From the NCBI GenBank assembly GCA_964436315.1, contig CAYTCZ010000143.1, positions 1 to 8,970 on the forward strand: a stretch of DNA of 8,970 nt, given 5' to 3'. Source of the DNA: CAYTCZ01 sp964436315 (GTDB lineage: Bacteria > Actinomycetota > Thermoleophilia > Gaiellales > Gaiellaceae). The notes beneath the pieces are model-generated. The model was given only the letters and a program-made list of their open reading frames with translations, did not search any database and was not told where the DNA came from. A program made the translations under genes and the position numbers. Within the stretch, counting starts at the first letter, position 1, and every line of letters starts with the position of its first letter. Positions 1 to 5,644 of the stretch are shown here, in pieces.

Positions 1-11
1 AACCCGCTGAA

Positions 12-84
12 AGGCGCATACGGGATTCGAACCCGTGCTACCGCCGTGAGAGGGCGGCGTCCTAGGCCACTAGACGAATGCGCC
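12..84 (-). tRNA. tRNA-Glu (anticodon CUC)
   Basis: Read on the minus strand, a full cloverleaf can be drawn. The acceptor stem pairs GGCGCAT (84-78) with ATGCGCC (19-13). The D arm contains the GTCTAGTGGCCTAGGAC block typical of bacterial tRNA-Glu. The anticodon stem is CCGCC/GGCGG-like around a loop reading CTCTCAC with anticodon CTC, and the T arm is ACGGG-TTCGAAT-CCCGT. CCA is not encoded: the bases after the acceptor stem are TTCAG. The gene decodes GAG and lies downstream of the small zinc-ribbon gene on the same strand, so the two may be co-transcribed. Confidence 0.95.
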
Positions 85-174
85 CTGACGTGCGAAGACA
101 GATTAGCGCATCGGCAATTCGCGATCGTCGCGTGAGGAGCCGGCTTCGCAAGGCAGCCGAGGCGCGATCGCTGG

Positions 175-324
175 TCAGCCGCAGCATCCTTCCTTGAACT
201 TGCACCGCGGGCACTGCCACGAGGAGTGGATCCAGCGCATGCGGAACCCGCAACGAACGCATGCGGGAATCTCTGCCGACCCCTTGGGTCGACATGTCGC
301 GTCCCCGGAAGCCCTCCACTCCAC
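175..324 (-). CDS. Small Cys-rich zinc-ribbon protein (49 aa)
   Basis: This is a minus-strand frame from GTG (324) to TGA (175-177). The last 30 residues carry the evidence: CVRCG (Cys22, Cys25), an aromatic-rich linker FRMRWIHSSWQ, then CPRCKF (Cys38, Cys41) and a terminal EGCCG. Two CxxC knuckles 12 residues apart are the signature of a small treble-clef or zinc-ribbon fold. The N-terminal 20 residues look unstructured and no clear Shine-Dalgarno precedes the GTG, so the start is uncertain. An in-frame stop lies about 50 nt further upstream, and no ATG lies between it and the Cys block. The gene sits 90 nt upstream of tRNA-Glu on the same strand. I cannot assign a function: RNA or protein binding through zinc is the general expectation for such folds. 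It could still be a chance frame, but the spacing and order of six cysteines argue against that. Confidence 0.5.
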   Translation of the reverse strand: MEWRASGDATCRPKGSAEIPACVRCGFRMRWIHSSWQCPRCKFKEGCCG

Positions 325-480
325 ACATCGAGTATGGCAATGGCTGAAGACGAGCTGCGGAGGGTCTCACCTGTTCGGGGAGTCCTTGCCGAGTCCCCCT
401 GAAGGGGGAGGCCGGATCCCTCGACCGGACTACGGTGAGAAGCGAGCGGCAAGCTCGAAGGATCGAGACTGCGACGACGT
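325..480. other. Intergenic leader of the glycosyltransferase gene
   Basis: These 156 nt separate the minus-strand zinc-ribbon gene from the plus-strand glycosyltransferase, so promoters for both should lie here. The only clear structure is a short hairpin, TCCCCC (394-399) with GGGGGA (404-409) around a TGAA loop, without a T-tract. I recognise no riboswitch and no convincing -35/-10 pair. Confidence 0.35.
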
Positions 481-1935
481 ATGGGACCAGAGCCAGCTGG
501 CGACGATCAGTCAAACTCGAGCGCGCCAACCGTCATTCGACGCCGGCGTCACCTGACGCTACTCGAAACGCAGACAGGTTGGCGGGAGAGCCACATCGAG
601 GAGTCACCGGCCTCGAGGCTCCGCCGGCTGCGCGCTTTCCGACCGTACTTCTCGATTCGAATCCGGTTCGTCTTCAGTCTCGTTTGCGGTCTTGCCTGGG
701 CAGTGTTCGCGATCTGGATCTCGCTGGGTTGGCTGACCCAACTTGGCGAGTCGATTACCCTGCCCGCCGCGGTTGCTCTTCTCGCGGGTCTCGTGTTCGT
801 GCCGGCCTACGCGAGCGCTCAGCTGGTCGCCGCGCTCGTCCTCGATCGACCCCGGCCTCTCCGATTTCTCCAACGCTATCCGGCACTGACGCTGGTGCTT
901 TCGGTCCGGGACGAACGCGACCGGATCGAGGAGACGCTCACATACGTCTTGCGCTCTGACTATCCGGGCGAACTGACCGTCCTCGTCGTTGACGACGGCT
1001 CCACGGACGGTACGCACGAGATCGTCAACGCAATGGGCTTCGTCGACGATCGTCTTGAGTTGATTCGCGGGGCTCGTCAGGGAAAAGCGAGGTCCCTGAA
1101 TCACGCCCTCGAGCAGGTCTCGTCGCCCCTTGTTGCGACGATCCATGCGGGTACCGTACTGATGCCGTACTCCCTCCGTCACGCGGTCGCGCGACTGCTC
1201 TGCTCGCCTCCGGATACGGTCGCAGTCGCCGGGTCGGTCCTTGTCCGTAACTCCCGTGACGGTCTCCTCGCGCGAATGCAGGAGTGGGAGTACTTCCTGG
1301 GAATTGCGTCGGCCCGTCGTCAGCAGGCGTTTCTTCAGGCAACACTCGAAGCGCCCAGCGCGTTCAGTGTCTACGACCTGAGGGCCCTGCGCGCAGTTGG
1401 CGGTTGGCCGACAAGCCCGGGCGACGATCTTTCCCTCACGCTAGCGATGATCAGGGACGGTGGCCGGACGACGTTCGAACCGTCCGCGATCGCATTTGGT
1501 GAGGCTCCGAGTGATCTGCCTCACTTCGCAAAACAGCGTCATCAGTGGGCGCGAAGCCGGATCGACGGACTCCGAGAGCATGGCCGGAGTCTGCTGCGAT
1601 CACGCAGGCTCGCCGCGCACTCCGTCGCACTTGACTGTCTCCATCCGTATCTCGACGCGGCGTACGCACTTGCAGTCGTACCGGGGTTGATTCTCGCGCT
1701 CACGGGGAATTTCGCCATCATCGGACCGCTGCTCGTCGCCGTTCTTCCCATGGCGATCTCAGCGTCACTCGTGATGTTCCTCCACCAACGCCGGGTCTTC
1801 GCCAAGCTCGGTCTCCGAGTGCGGTGGAACCTGCTCGGTTTCGTGCTCTATCTGCTGGCGTACCAGATTCTGGTTGCGCCAATCGCGCTCGCCGGCTACG
1901 CGCGCGGATTCTCGGAAGCCCGACGCAAGAGCTAG
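481..1935 (+). CDS. Membrane-bound family 2 glycosyltransferase with altered DxD motif
   Basis: The 484-aa protein has the layout of processive membrane GT2 enzymes such as PgaC/IcaA-type poly-N-acetylglucosamine synthases. There are two N-terminal membrane segments (about 63-85 and 94-121), a cytosolic GT-A domain (about 134-360), and three or so C-terminal segments (about 390-410, 412-435, 448-472). Recognisable GT2 motifs are VVDDGSTDGT (169-178) for the nucleotide, GKARSLNHAL (201-210), the acceptor-site GDD (314-316, where the family usually has TED) and QRHQW (352-356, family QxxRW). The expected metal-binding D-A-D after VATI is H222-A-G224, so both aspartates are missing, each explainable by one base change. 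QxxRW has Gln for Arg. The frame is intact, so it is either a diverged enzyme or one that has lost sugar transfer. The ATG at 481 is the only start in this frame ahead of the first membrane segment. An AAGGA-like stretch lies rather far upstream, so the start is only fairly sure. The gene ends 7 nt from the convergent coiled-coil gene. Confidence 0.85.
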   Translation: MGPEPAGDDQSNSSAPTVIRRRRHLTLLETQTGWRESHIEESPASRLRRLRAFRPYFSIRIRFVFSLVCGLAWAVFAIWISLGWLTQLGESITLPAAVALLAGLVFVPAYASAQLVAALVLDRPRPLRFLQRYPALTLVLSVRDERDRIEETLTYVLRSDYPGELTVLVVDDGSTDGTHEIVNAMGFVDDRLELIRGARQGKARSLNHALEQVSSPLVATIHAGTVLMPYSLRHAVARLLCSPPDTVAVAGSVLVRNSRDGLLARMQEWEYFLGIASARRQQAFLQATLEAPSAFSVYDLRALRAVGGWPTSPGDDLSLTLAMIRDGGRTTFEPSAIAFGEAPSDLPHFAKQRHQWARSRIDGLREHGRSLLRSRRLAAHSVALDCLHPYLDAAYALAVVPGLILALTGNFAIIGPLLVAVLPMAISASLVMFLHQRRVFAKLGLRVRWNLLGFVLYLLAYQILVAPIALAGYARGFSEARRKS

Positions 1936-1942
1936 GCTGGCA

Positions 1943-2380
1943 TCAGCTTCGTTTCCAAGGTCGACGCCGCTCCTGGCTGCGCTGCTCGGTGTACGTGCGA
2001 AGCTGCTCTGCAATGGCCTTGCGAAGCGCCTGTTGCCGCTGCTCGTGAGCTTCGGGGTCGTCGGTAGGACTCGTTGACTCGTCCTGGGTGTCGAAGATAT
2101 CGGGTTCGTCCTCCTTGGGGCCGGGCGGAGCCACTCTCTCGGTCGTGCGATCTCGAGTCCCCAGAACCTCGCGCAGGAAGGAGGCTTCGGCCTCTGCGCG
2201 CGCCGCCCGTTCGCGGGCCTCGGCGAGTTCTTCAGACAACCGACGAACCTCGGCAAGCGTGCGCTCCCAGACCTCGATTGGTACCAGCTCACCCGGCGAA
2301 GCCGAGCCGCTCGTGAAAGACTCCGCGGTTTCGGCGGCCGCGGCCTCGTTGGATTCTGGACTCGGCTGAGATTCGGCCAT
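1943..2380 (-). CDS. Orphan coiled-coil protein (145 aa)
   Basis: This is a cytosolic, highly charged protein starting at ATG 2380 (MAESQPSPES). Residues 1-30 are Ala/Ser/Glu-rich and disordered in character. Residues about 32-75 (from PIEVWERTLAEVRRL through ARAEAEASFLREVL) form an evident heptad coiled coil. Residues 76-110 are acidic and Pro-rich (KEDEPDIFDTQDE). The tail, from about 111, is a Gln/Arg-rich basic helix (QRQQALRKAIAEQL) ending PWKRS. From memory, the VWERTL...ARAEAEA..LRE block resembles the coiled-coil tail found after excisionase/MerR-type helix-turn-helix domains in actinobacteria. No DNA-binding domain is present here, and I cannot check that resemblance. An in-frame extension to 2506 exists but overlaps the divergent exporter start, so the ATG at 2380 is preferred. 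It is a likely scaffold or adaptor of unknown function. Confidence 0.65.
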   Translation of the reverse strand: MAESQPSPESNEAAAAETAESFTSGSASPGELVPIEVWERTLAEVRRLSEELAEARERAARAEAEASFLREVLGTRDRTTERVAPPGPKEDEPDIFDTQDESTSPTDDPEAHEQRQQALRKAIAEQLRTYTEQRSQERRRPWKRS

Positions 2381-2442
2381 TAGCGTGACACTTGGAGATG
2401 AAGGACGGAGCTCCGGTTTTGGGGTCTGGTACACGGTAAAGC
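2381..2442. promoter_or_regulatory. Divergent intergenic region with a 10-bp palindrome
   Basis: This 62-nt spacer separates the divergently transcribed coiled-coil gene and EamA exporter and must hold start signals for both. A perfect palindrome, CGGAGCTCCG, lies at 2406-2415 roughly midway and could be a dimeric regulator site. No -35/-10 pair stands out, and palindromes of this size can occur by chance in GC-rich DNA. Confidence 0.25.
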
Positions 2443-3399
2443 GTGACGGCTGAACGAGCAATCGAGAAGCCGGCGACTGCAGGCCCGGCAGTCGGCGATG
2501 TGTCACAGCGGCGCGCGGGTTACTTCTTTGTGATCGGTGCGGCCGTGTGCTTTGGCACGCTCGGGATGTTCAGCCAGTTTTACTTCGATGCAGGTGGCGA
2601 GCCTTTCGGGCTGATGTTCCTGCGGTTTGTCGCTACCGGTCCGATTTTGCTGGCGCTCGCACTTGTTCGCGGTGATCGATTCCCGCCGTTTCCGGCGGCT
2701 GTCGCGGGCCTAGCTCTCGGTGCGCTTCAGTTCGGCGTGGCGTACGCACTCTTCGAGGGGTTCGATCGAGCGCCCGTCAGCCTCGTCGTCCTTCTCTTCT
2801 TTATCTATCCAATACTCGTAGCGATTGGGGCAGTCCTCCTTCTGCGCGAGGAGTTTGGCGTGATCCGTCGGATCGTGCTCGGCGTTGCGATCGTCGGTCT
2901 TGCCCTCACGATCGGCATCCCAGGCTCGGCGCCGGTTGCGGGCATCGCCGCGGGTCTCGCAGCCGGGCTCTGCGTTGCTGGACTGATCCTCGGCGCGCGG
3001 GCGGTGATGACCCGTTGGCCCACCAGCCCGCTCATGCTGACAGCACTGATGTTCATCGGACCGGCGGTCGTGTTCGCGCTCGTCGCTCCTGCGACGAGCC
3101 TGGACTTCGACGTCGATACCTCAGGTTGGGCGGCGGCGGCAGGCGCCGTCTTCGTCGCTGCAGTCGTTCCGATCGCCTTCTTTTACACCGGCGTCAAGCT
3201 CATCGGCGCCGGCAGCACCGCGTTGCTCGGATCATTGGAGCCGCTCGTCGCGGTGCTCCTGGCGTTCGCGGTTCTCGGTGAGTCGCTCAGGGCCCTTCAG
3301 CTTGCGGGAGGCGCGCTCATCGTGCTTGCGGTCGCGCTGCTTGGCCTTGAGATGATGCGCCCCCGGCCGGCCGCTCGAGAATCAGCTTCAGACGTCTGA
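2443..3399 (+). CDS. EamA/DMT-superfamily transporter
   Basis: This 318-aa inner-membrane protein has the ten-helix, two-repeat plan of drug/metabolite transporters of the EamA (RhaT-like) type, which usually export amino acids or other small metabolites. Residues 1-24 are a cytosolic tail. The first repeat runs from about 26 to 160 (opening with YFFVIGAAVCFGTLGMFSQF; its last part carries APVSLVVLLFFIYPILVAI). The second runs from about 165 to 305, with the diagnostic block GSTALLGSLEPLVAVLLAF followed by LGES. Its length is typical for the family. The GTG start at 2443 precedes the short hydrophilic tail; a Shine-Dalgarno is weak (GGTAAA). The substrate cannot be read from the sequence. The last 83 nt overlap the convergent SRPBCC gene, so the two transcripts have complementary 3' ends. 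Confidence 0.88.
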   Translation: MTAERAIEKPATAGPAVGDVSQRRAGYFFVIGAAVCFGTLGMFSQFYFDAGGEPFGLMFLRFVATGPILLALALVRGDRFPPFPAAVAGLALGALQFGVAYALFEGFDRAPVSLVVLLFFIYPILVAIGAVLLLREEFGVIRRIVLGVAIVGLALTIGIPGSAPVAGIAAGLAAGLCVAGLILGARAVMTRWPTSPLMLTALMFIGPAVVFALVAPATSLDFDVDTSGWAAAAGAVFVAAVVPIAFFYTGVKLIGAGSTALLGSLEPLVAVLLAFAVLGESLRALQLAGGALIVLAVALLGLEMMRPRPAARESASDV

Positions 3400-3796
3400 A
3401 ATCTTGCTCGGCCTGACGCCTCGCAGTCCGCACGGCGACTGCGCCGGCAACGCGGGGCAGACCCCTCACTTTTCCGCGCGCGGTCACCGTGATCTCGGTT
3501 CCCGCTGGTGCCTCTCTAAGGAGGTGCTCGACCGTGAGCGACACAGGTTTCGAGTCGACGTTGATCGTGAAGTTCTGCGGCGGATCGTAGGTCGCGATCA
3601 CGACTGAGGACTCGATCTGACGACCGAGAAAGCTTCGCCTTTCGGTGAAGGTCAGGCCCACTTCTGGTCGGCCGTCCCAGTTCCGGCGGACCTCTTCGAC
3701 GCTCGGCTGCCAGGCCGGGAGGTTCGTCGGATCCGCCAGGTAGTCGAAGACCTCGGCCGGCGGGCGGTCGATCACGACGCGATGGGTGTACTCCAC
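3317..3796 (-). CDS. SRPBCC (polyketide cyclase/START-like) family protein
   Basis: The 159-aa protein begins MEYTHRVVIDRPPAEVFDYL, continuing with the classic SRPBCC opening: a first beta strand, then the helix-grip DPTNLPAWQPSVEEV. This is followed by strands (VGLTFTERRSFLGRQ; SSVVIATYDPPQNFTI; VEHLLREAPAGTEITVTARG) and a long C-terminal helix (QAEQDFRRLKLILE). Such proteins form a deep cavity that binds hydrophobic ligands, or in a few families catalyses cyclisation. No catalytic residue identifies an enzyme here. The domain is complete by about residue 140; the final 20 residues (PAGGASSQ..ARPQAR) are low-complexity and are encoded antisense to the exporter's 3' end. The start is a GTG (3794-3796) without an obvious Shine-Dalgarno. 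It lies 49 nt downstream of the spondin-domain gene on the same strand and may share its transcript. Confidence 0.82.
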   Translation of the reverse strand: MEYTHRVVIDRPPAEVFDYLADPTNLPAWQPSVEEVRRNWDGRPEVGLTFTERRSFLGRQIESSVVIATYDPPQNFTINVDSKPVSLTVEHLLREAPAGTEITVTARGKVRGLPRVAGAVAVRTARRQAEQDFRRLKLILERPAGGASSQGQAARPQAR

Positions 3797-3845
3797 GGCG
3801 TTGAGACTAGCCGGCCGTACGGAAGGTCCTTGCCGACGACCGATG

Positions 3846-4532
3846 CTACCCGACGCGCTTGACGGTCACTCGCGCGATGAAGCGTCCCCAGCCGTGCTGT
3901 GCCTTCGAGAGGTCGGCTTTACCCGTAATGCCGCCCGACAATGTAATCGCCTTCATCTCTTTCGGACCGACGCCGTGGGCACCCAGGCATGGGACGTCTC
4001 GAGCGCTCTCGCTGTTCTGCTCTGCACCCGCGTCGTGGGCCCGGACGTTGATCCGCTTGACTGCGCCGACTTTGGCGGCCGGAAGCCTGGCACCGCTCTG
4101 ACCAGCGAAGGTGTCGTTCGAACAGACAGCCATCGATGCCCAGCTCAGCCGCAGATGACGCCTTGTCGTCTCGACGGTAAAGCGGACCGTGCGTCCCGGG
4201 GCAATCCGCGAAGCGACCCCGACCGATTTCTTGCGAACGCCGCGCTGGCGTCGGAGTTCCTGGGCGGCAAGCGCCGTCCCACCGTCCTTGGCGAGCTCCG
4301 CAATGCCCGGCGTCGCCCGCTTGCCGACCTGAAAGAGCTTGGCGCTCCTGTTGTGGACGCCAAAGACAACCGGAGTCAGATCGGCTTTCGAGAGGTTCTT
4401 GATCGTCACCTGGAAACTCAGCTTGTCGGCGGCCGAGGCGTCCGGGCTCGAGACGCTTGCGGACAGGCCGACAACAAGCAACGTCAAGATGAGGAGTGTG
4501 CCCCTGGGTGCTCGAAGACGACGCGTGCGCAT
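3846..4532 (-). CDS. Secreted Spondin_N-domain protein
   Basis: This is a predicted exported protein of 228 aa from ATG 4532. Residues 1-35 form a signal peptide: a basic start (MRTRRLRAPR), the hydrophobic core TLLILTLLVVGLSASV, and cleavage near DASA-AD. The mature part matches the bacterial form of the Spondin_N family, known from F-spondin. It starts with FQVTIKNLSKADLTPVVFGV, then LFQVGKRATPGIAELAKDGG, IAPGRTVRFTVET, LRLSWASMAVCSNDTFAGQS, and a late beta segment with AHDAGAEQNSESARDVPC. Two cysteines (in AVCSND and VPCLG) may form a disulfide. In eukaryotes the domain mediates extracellular matrix contacts; in bacteria its role is not established, though binding or adhesion outside the membrane is plausible. 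A longer frame beginning TTG at 4580 would bury the signal peptide, so ATG 4532 is preferred. The preceding GGGGT is a weak ribosome-binding site. Confidence 0.78.
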   Translation of the reverse strand: MRTRRLRAPRGTLLILTLLVVGLSASVSSPDASAADKLSFQVTIKNLSKADLTPVVFGVHNRSAKLFQVGKRATPGIAELAKDGGTALAAQELRRQRGVRKKSVGVASRIAPGRTVRFTVETTRRHLRLSWASMAVCSNDTFAGQSGARLPAAKVGAVKRINVRAHDAGAEQNSESARDVPCLGAHGVGPKEMKAITLSGGITGKADLSKAQHGWGRFIARVTVKRVG

Positions 4533-4730
4533 TGACCCCGTAATCGACGATCGAAGAAGAGAGTTCGAGTTTCTCGGCAAGAGGTTACCGAGACCATCTT
4601 GCCGTCGAGTTACGGCGTGCTTACGAGTCCCTTACGCGCGAGAGTTTCGTTCGTTTCCAGCCCCACCGTCTTCCTGAGAACCAATCGAAGGACGGGCGCG
4701 CTCGCACGCCCAGTGACATAAGAAGAAGCT

Positions 4731-4781
4731 GAGCGGCTCGAGTGGGGACCGGGACTACCCGCCGGGCCGCTCGTCCCGGTC
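4731..4781. repeat. Interlocking inverted repeats (possible pseudoknot)
   Basis: GAGCGGC (4731-4737) pairs perfectly with GCCGCTC (4766-4772). GACCGGGAC (4747-4755) pairs perfectly with GTCCCGGTC (4773-4781). The two pairs alternate (A-B-A'-B'), so a transcript could form either hairpin or an H-type pseudoknot. No T-tract follows, so it is not a normal terminator. It lies about 200 nt upstream of the spondin start and 20 nt left of the att-like copy. Confidence 0.4.
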
Positions 4782-4801
4782 GGAATGTCTGTGTCGCGAG
4801 T

Positions 4802-4816
4802 TGCGAGACAAGGATT
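4802..4816. repeat. Decayed left attachment site (tRNA-Gln 3' end copy)
   Basis: TGCGAGACAAGGATT matches the 3' end of the tRNA-Gln gene at 6386-6400 (TGCGGGACAAGGATT) at 14 of 15 positions, in the same orientation. The match ends abruptly after GATT. A direct repeat of a tRNA 3' end, with an integrase gene between and next to the intact tRNA, is the standard footprint of site-specific integration into a tRNA gene. Confidence 0.6.
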
Positions 4817-4961
4817 GACCCGAATCGGTGCGGACGTTCGTTGTCCGAATTCCGCTTGTGAAGTGGGATAGAGGCTAAATCGTGGCTATAGCTCGATGGC
4901 TGAAAAGCCCATCTTCTGAGTATCGTTGTTCCATCGCCGTACCATCGGTCGAACCAAAAAG

Positions 4962-4992
4962 AAAGGGCTCGATCAGATCGACCGAGCCCTTT
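4962..4992 (-). terminator. Intrinsic terminator of the two-gene cassette
   Basis: The perfect 10-bp inverted repeat AAAGGGCTCG (4962-4971) / CGAGCCCTTT (4983-4992) can extend inward by two pairs past one mismatch. Read on the minus strand, the stem is followed by the T-rich run CTTTTTGG. It begins 11 nt beyond the stop codon of the 40-aa gene, the right place for a rho-independent terminator. Confidence 0.88.
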
Positions 4993-5003
4993 AGGTGGAG
5001 AAG

Positions 5004-5126
5004 CTACGTTTGCTTTTCGATGAGCTGTTCAAGTAGGCGATTCGTCTTCTTTGTCTGATCGATGAGCTGCTTCACCAGTTCGTTTGTCTTGCTGGTTGTT
5101 CCTGGTTTCGATGGGCTCTTACCCAC
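5004..5126 (-). CDS. 40-aa coiled-coil microprotein
   Basis: The gene runs from GTG (5124-5126) to TAG (5004-5006). A strong Shine-Dalgarno (AAGGAAGGAC) lies just upstream, and an intrinsic terminator follows 11 nt after the stop; together these make a real gene likely despite its length. Residues 1-15 (MGKSPSKPGTTSKTN) are basic and flexible. Residues 16-40 form an amphipathic helix with Leu17, Leu21, Leu31 and Leu35 in a/d heptad positions. The helix has a 14-residue internal repeat (KQLID at 19-23, EQLIE at 33-37), visible in the DNA as an 11-nt direct repeat, TCGATGAGCTG at 5017-5027 and 5059-5069. There is no membrane segment. It follows the 119-aa gene by 24 nt and is probably co-transcribed with it. 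Self-association or binding to a partner helix is the natural inference; the function is unknown. Confidence 0.75.
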   Translation of the reverse strand: MGKSPSKPGTTSKTNELVKQLIDQTKKTNRLLEQLIEKQT

Positions 5127-5150
5127 TTGTCCTTCCTTTCTCCAGCTTCT

Positions 5151-5510
5151 TTATTCATCTTCATTGATGATCTGGGTGTGAAGTCCTCCCCTTCGGCAGT
5201 CCAGCGAATCAGAAGCGATGGGATCGTTGGAGAGTTCCTCACATTTTTCGATGATGACTTGGAGTCGGCGTCGTGCTTCGGCCTTCGATGGTTCCTTTTT
5301 CTCTGGGAGAGGGAAACTGGTCATTGGACGAGGTTCGTCTGCGTAGTCTCTGGTGGTATCTGTGGGCTGGTCGTGTGCGTCAGAGCTGCTGCCACTGCAT
5401 CCTGCGTCGAAGAGGGCGAGTGCCAGGATTGCTGCGATGAGTCCCAGAGGCCAGCGGCGGCGGGCCATTCTTTGAGTGTAGGCGCGACGGGCTCTAAGGT
5501 CCAGCTTCAT
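5151..5510 (-). CDS. Membrane-anchored or lipoprotein-like small protein (119 aa)
   Basis: It starts at ATG 5510 (MKLDLRARRA), chosen because AAGGAG lies 8 nt upstream; frames further upstream run through a hairpin and lack such a site. Residues 1-19 are strongly basic (RMARRRW). Residues 20-37 are hydrophobic (PLGLIAAILALALFDAG) and end at Cys38, giving a lipoprotein-like signal. The residue at -3 is Asp (D-A-G-C) where Leu is usual, so lipidation is uncertain and a simple N-terminal anchor is the alternative. Residues 39-72 are a Ser/Asp/Pro-rich linker. Residues 73-119 contain a charged helix (KAEARRRLQVIIEKCEEL) and two more Cys (90, 105). I recognise no family. It forms a unit with the 40-aa gene inside the integrated element. 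A surface role, such as exclusion of other phages, would fit similar accessory genes but is speculation. Confidence 0.7.
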   Translation of the reverse strand: MKLDLRARRAYTQRMARRRWPLGLIAAILALALFDAGCSGSSSDAHDQPTDTTRDYADEPRPMTSFPLPEKKEPSKAEARRRLQVIIEKCEELSNDPIASDSLDCRRGGLHTQIINEDE

Positions 5511-5531
5511 TTGGGTGACTCCTTCCATAAG

Positions 5532-5568
5532 AAGAGCCTCGCCATCCGAGAGGGACGACGAGGCTCTT
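5532..5568 (-). promoter_or_regulatory. Hairpin immediately upstream of the 119-aa gene
   Basis: The perfect 10-bp stem AAGAGCCTCG (5532-5541) / CGAGGCTCTT (5559-5568) has a 17-nt loop. On the minus strand it is followed by CTTCTTAT and then, within a few bases, by the AAGGAG of the 119-aa gene. It could be a terminator for transcription entering from the right or a leader hairpin or attenuator controlling the cassette. The stem has the same style as the cassette's downstream terminator. Confidence 0.6.
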
Positions 5569-5644
5569 GGTCTGACGGGGCCGACTGCTAGCTGGTGACG
5601 AGGAAGCACCCGAACACTGGTCGGCCCAGACTCGGCGGAACACT

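Larger units (their letters stand above)
4533..4961. other. Long intergenic region between spondin gene and integrated element
   Basis: About 430 nt contain no convincing gene. The right half, from 4802, belongs to the presumed element. The left half must hold the spondin promoter on the minus strand. Visible structures are two interlocking inverted repeats (4731-4781), the tRNA-Gln-like att copy (4802-4816), and a small hairpin with a GAAA loop (4895-4901 with 4906-4913). One 28-codon plus-strand frame at 4785 lacks a ribosome-binding site and is not called. Confidence 0.5.

Noticed and set aside
394..409. TCCCCC-TGAA-GGGGGA hairpin considered as a terminator
   Set aside because: It has a six-base-pair stem with no T-tract on either strand and is too weak to call.
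604..1182. Minus-strand open frame (192 codons) inside the glycosyltransferase
   Set aside because: It is antisense to the GT2 catalytic domain with its DDGSTDGT motif and has the composition of a shadow frame.
3786..4535. Long plus-strand open frame (249 codons) opposite the spondin gene
   Set aside because: It is antisense to a protein with a clear signal peptide and domain, has no recognisable motifs and an Arg/Asp-rich composition typical of GC-driven shadow frames.
4785..4871. 28-codon plus-strand frame starting ATG at 4785
   Set aside because: It has no Shine-Dalgarno, covers the att-like repeat, and has no motif beyond two cysteines.
5127..5591. Plus-strand open frame (154 codons) opposite the 119-aa gene
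   Set aside because: It lacks a ribosome-binding site and would read through the hairpin; the minus strand has a strong RBS, an N-terminal signal, a downstream gene and a terminator.
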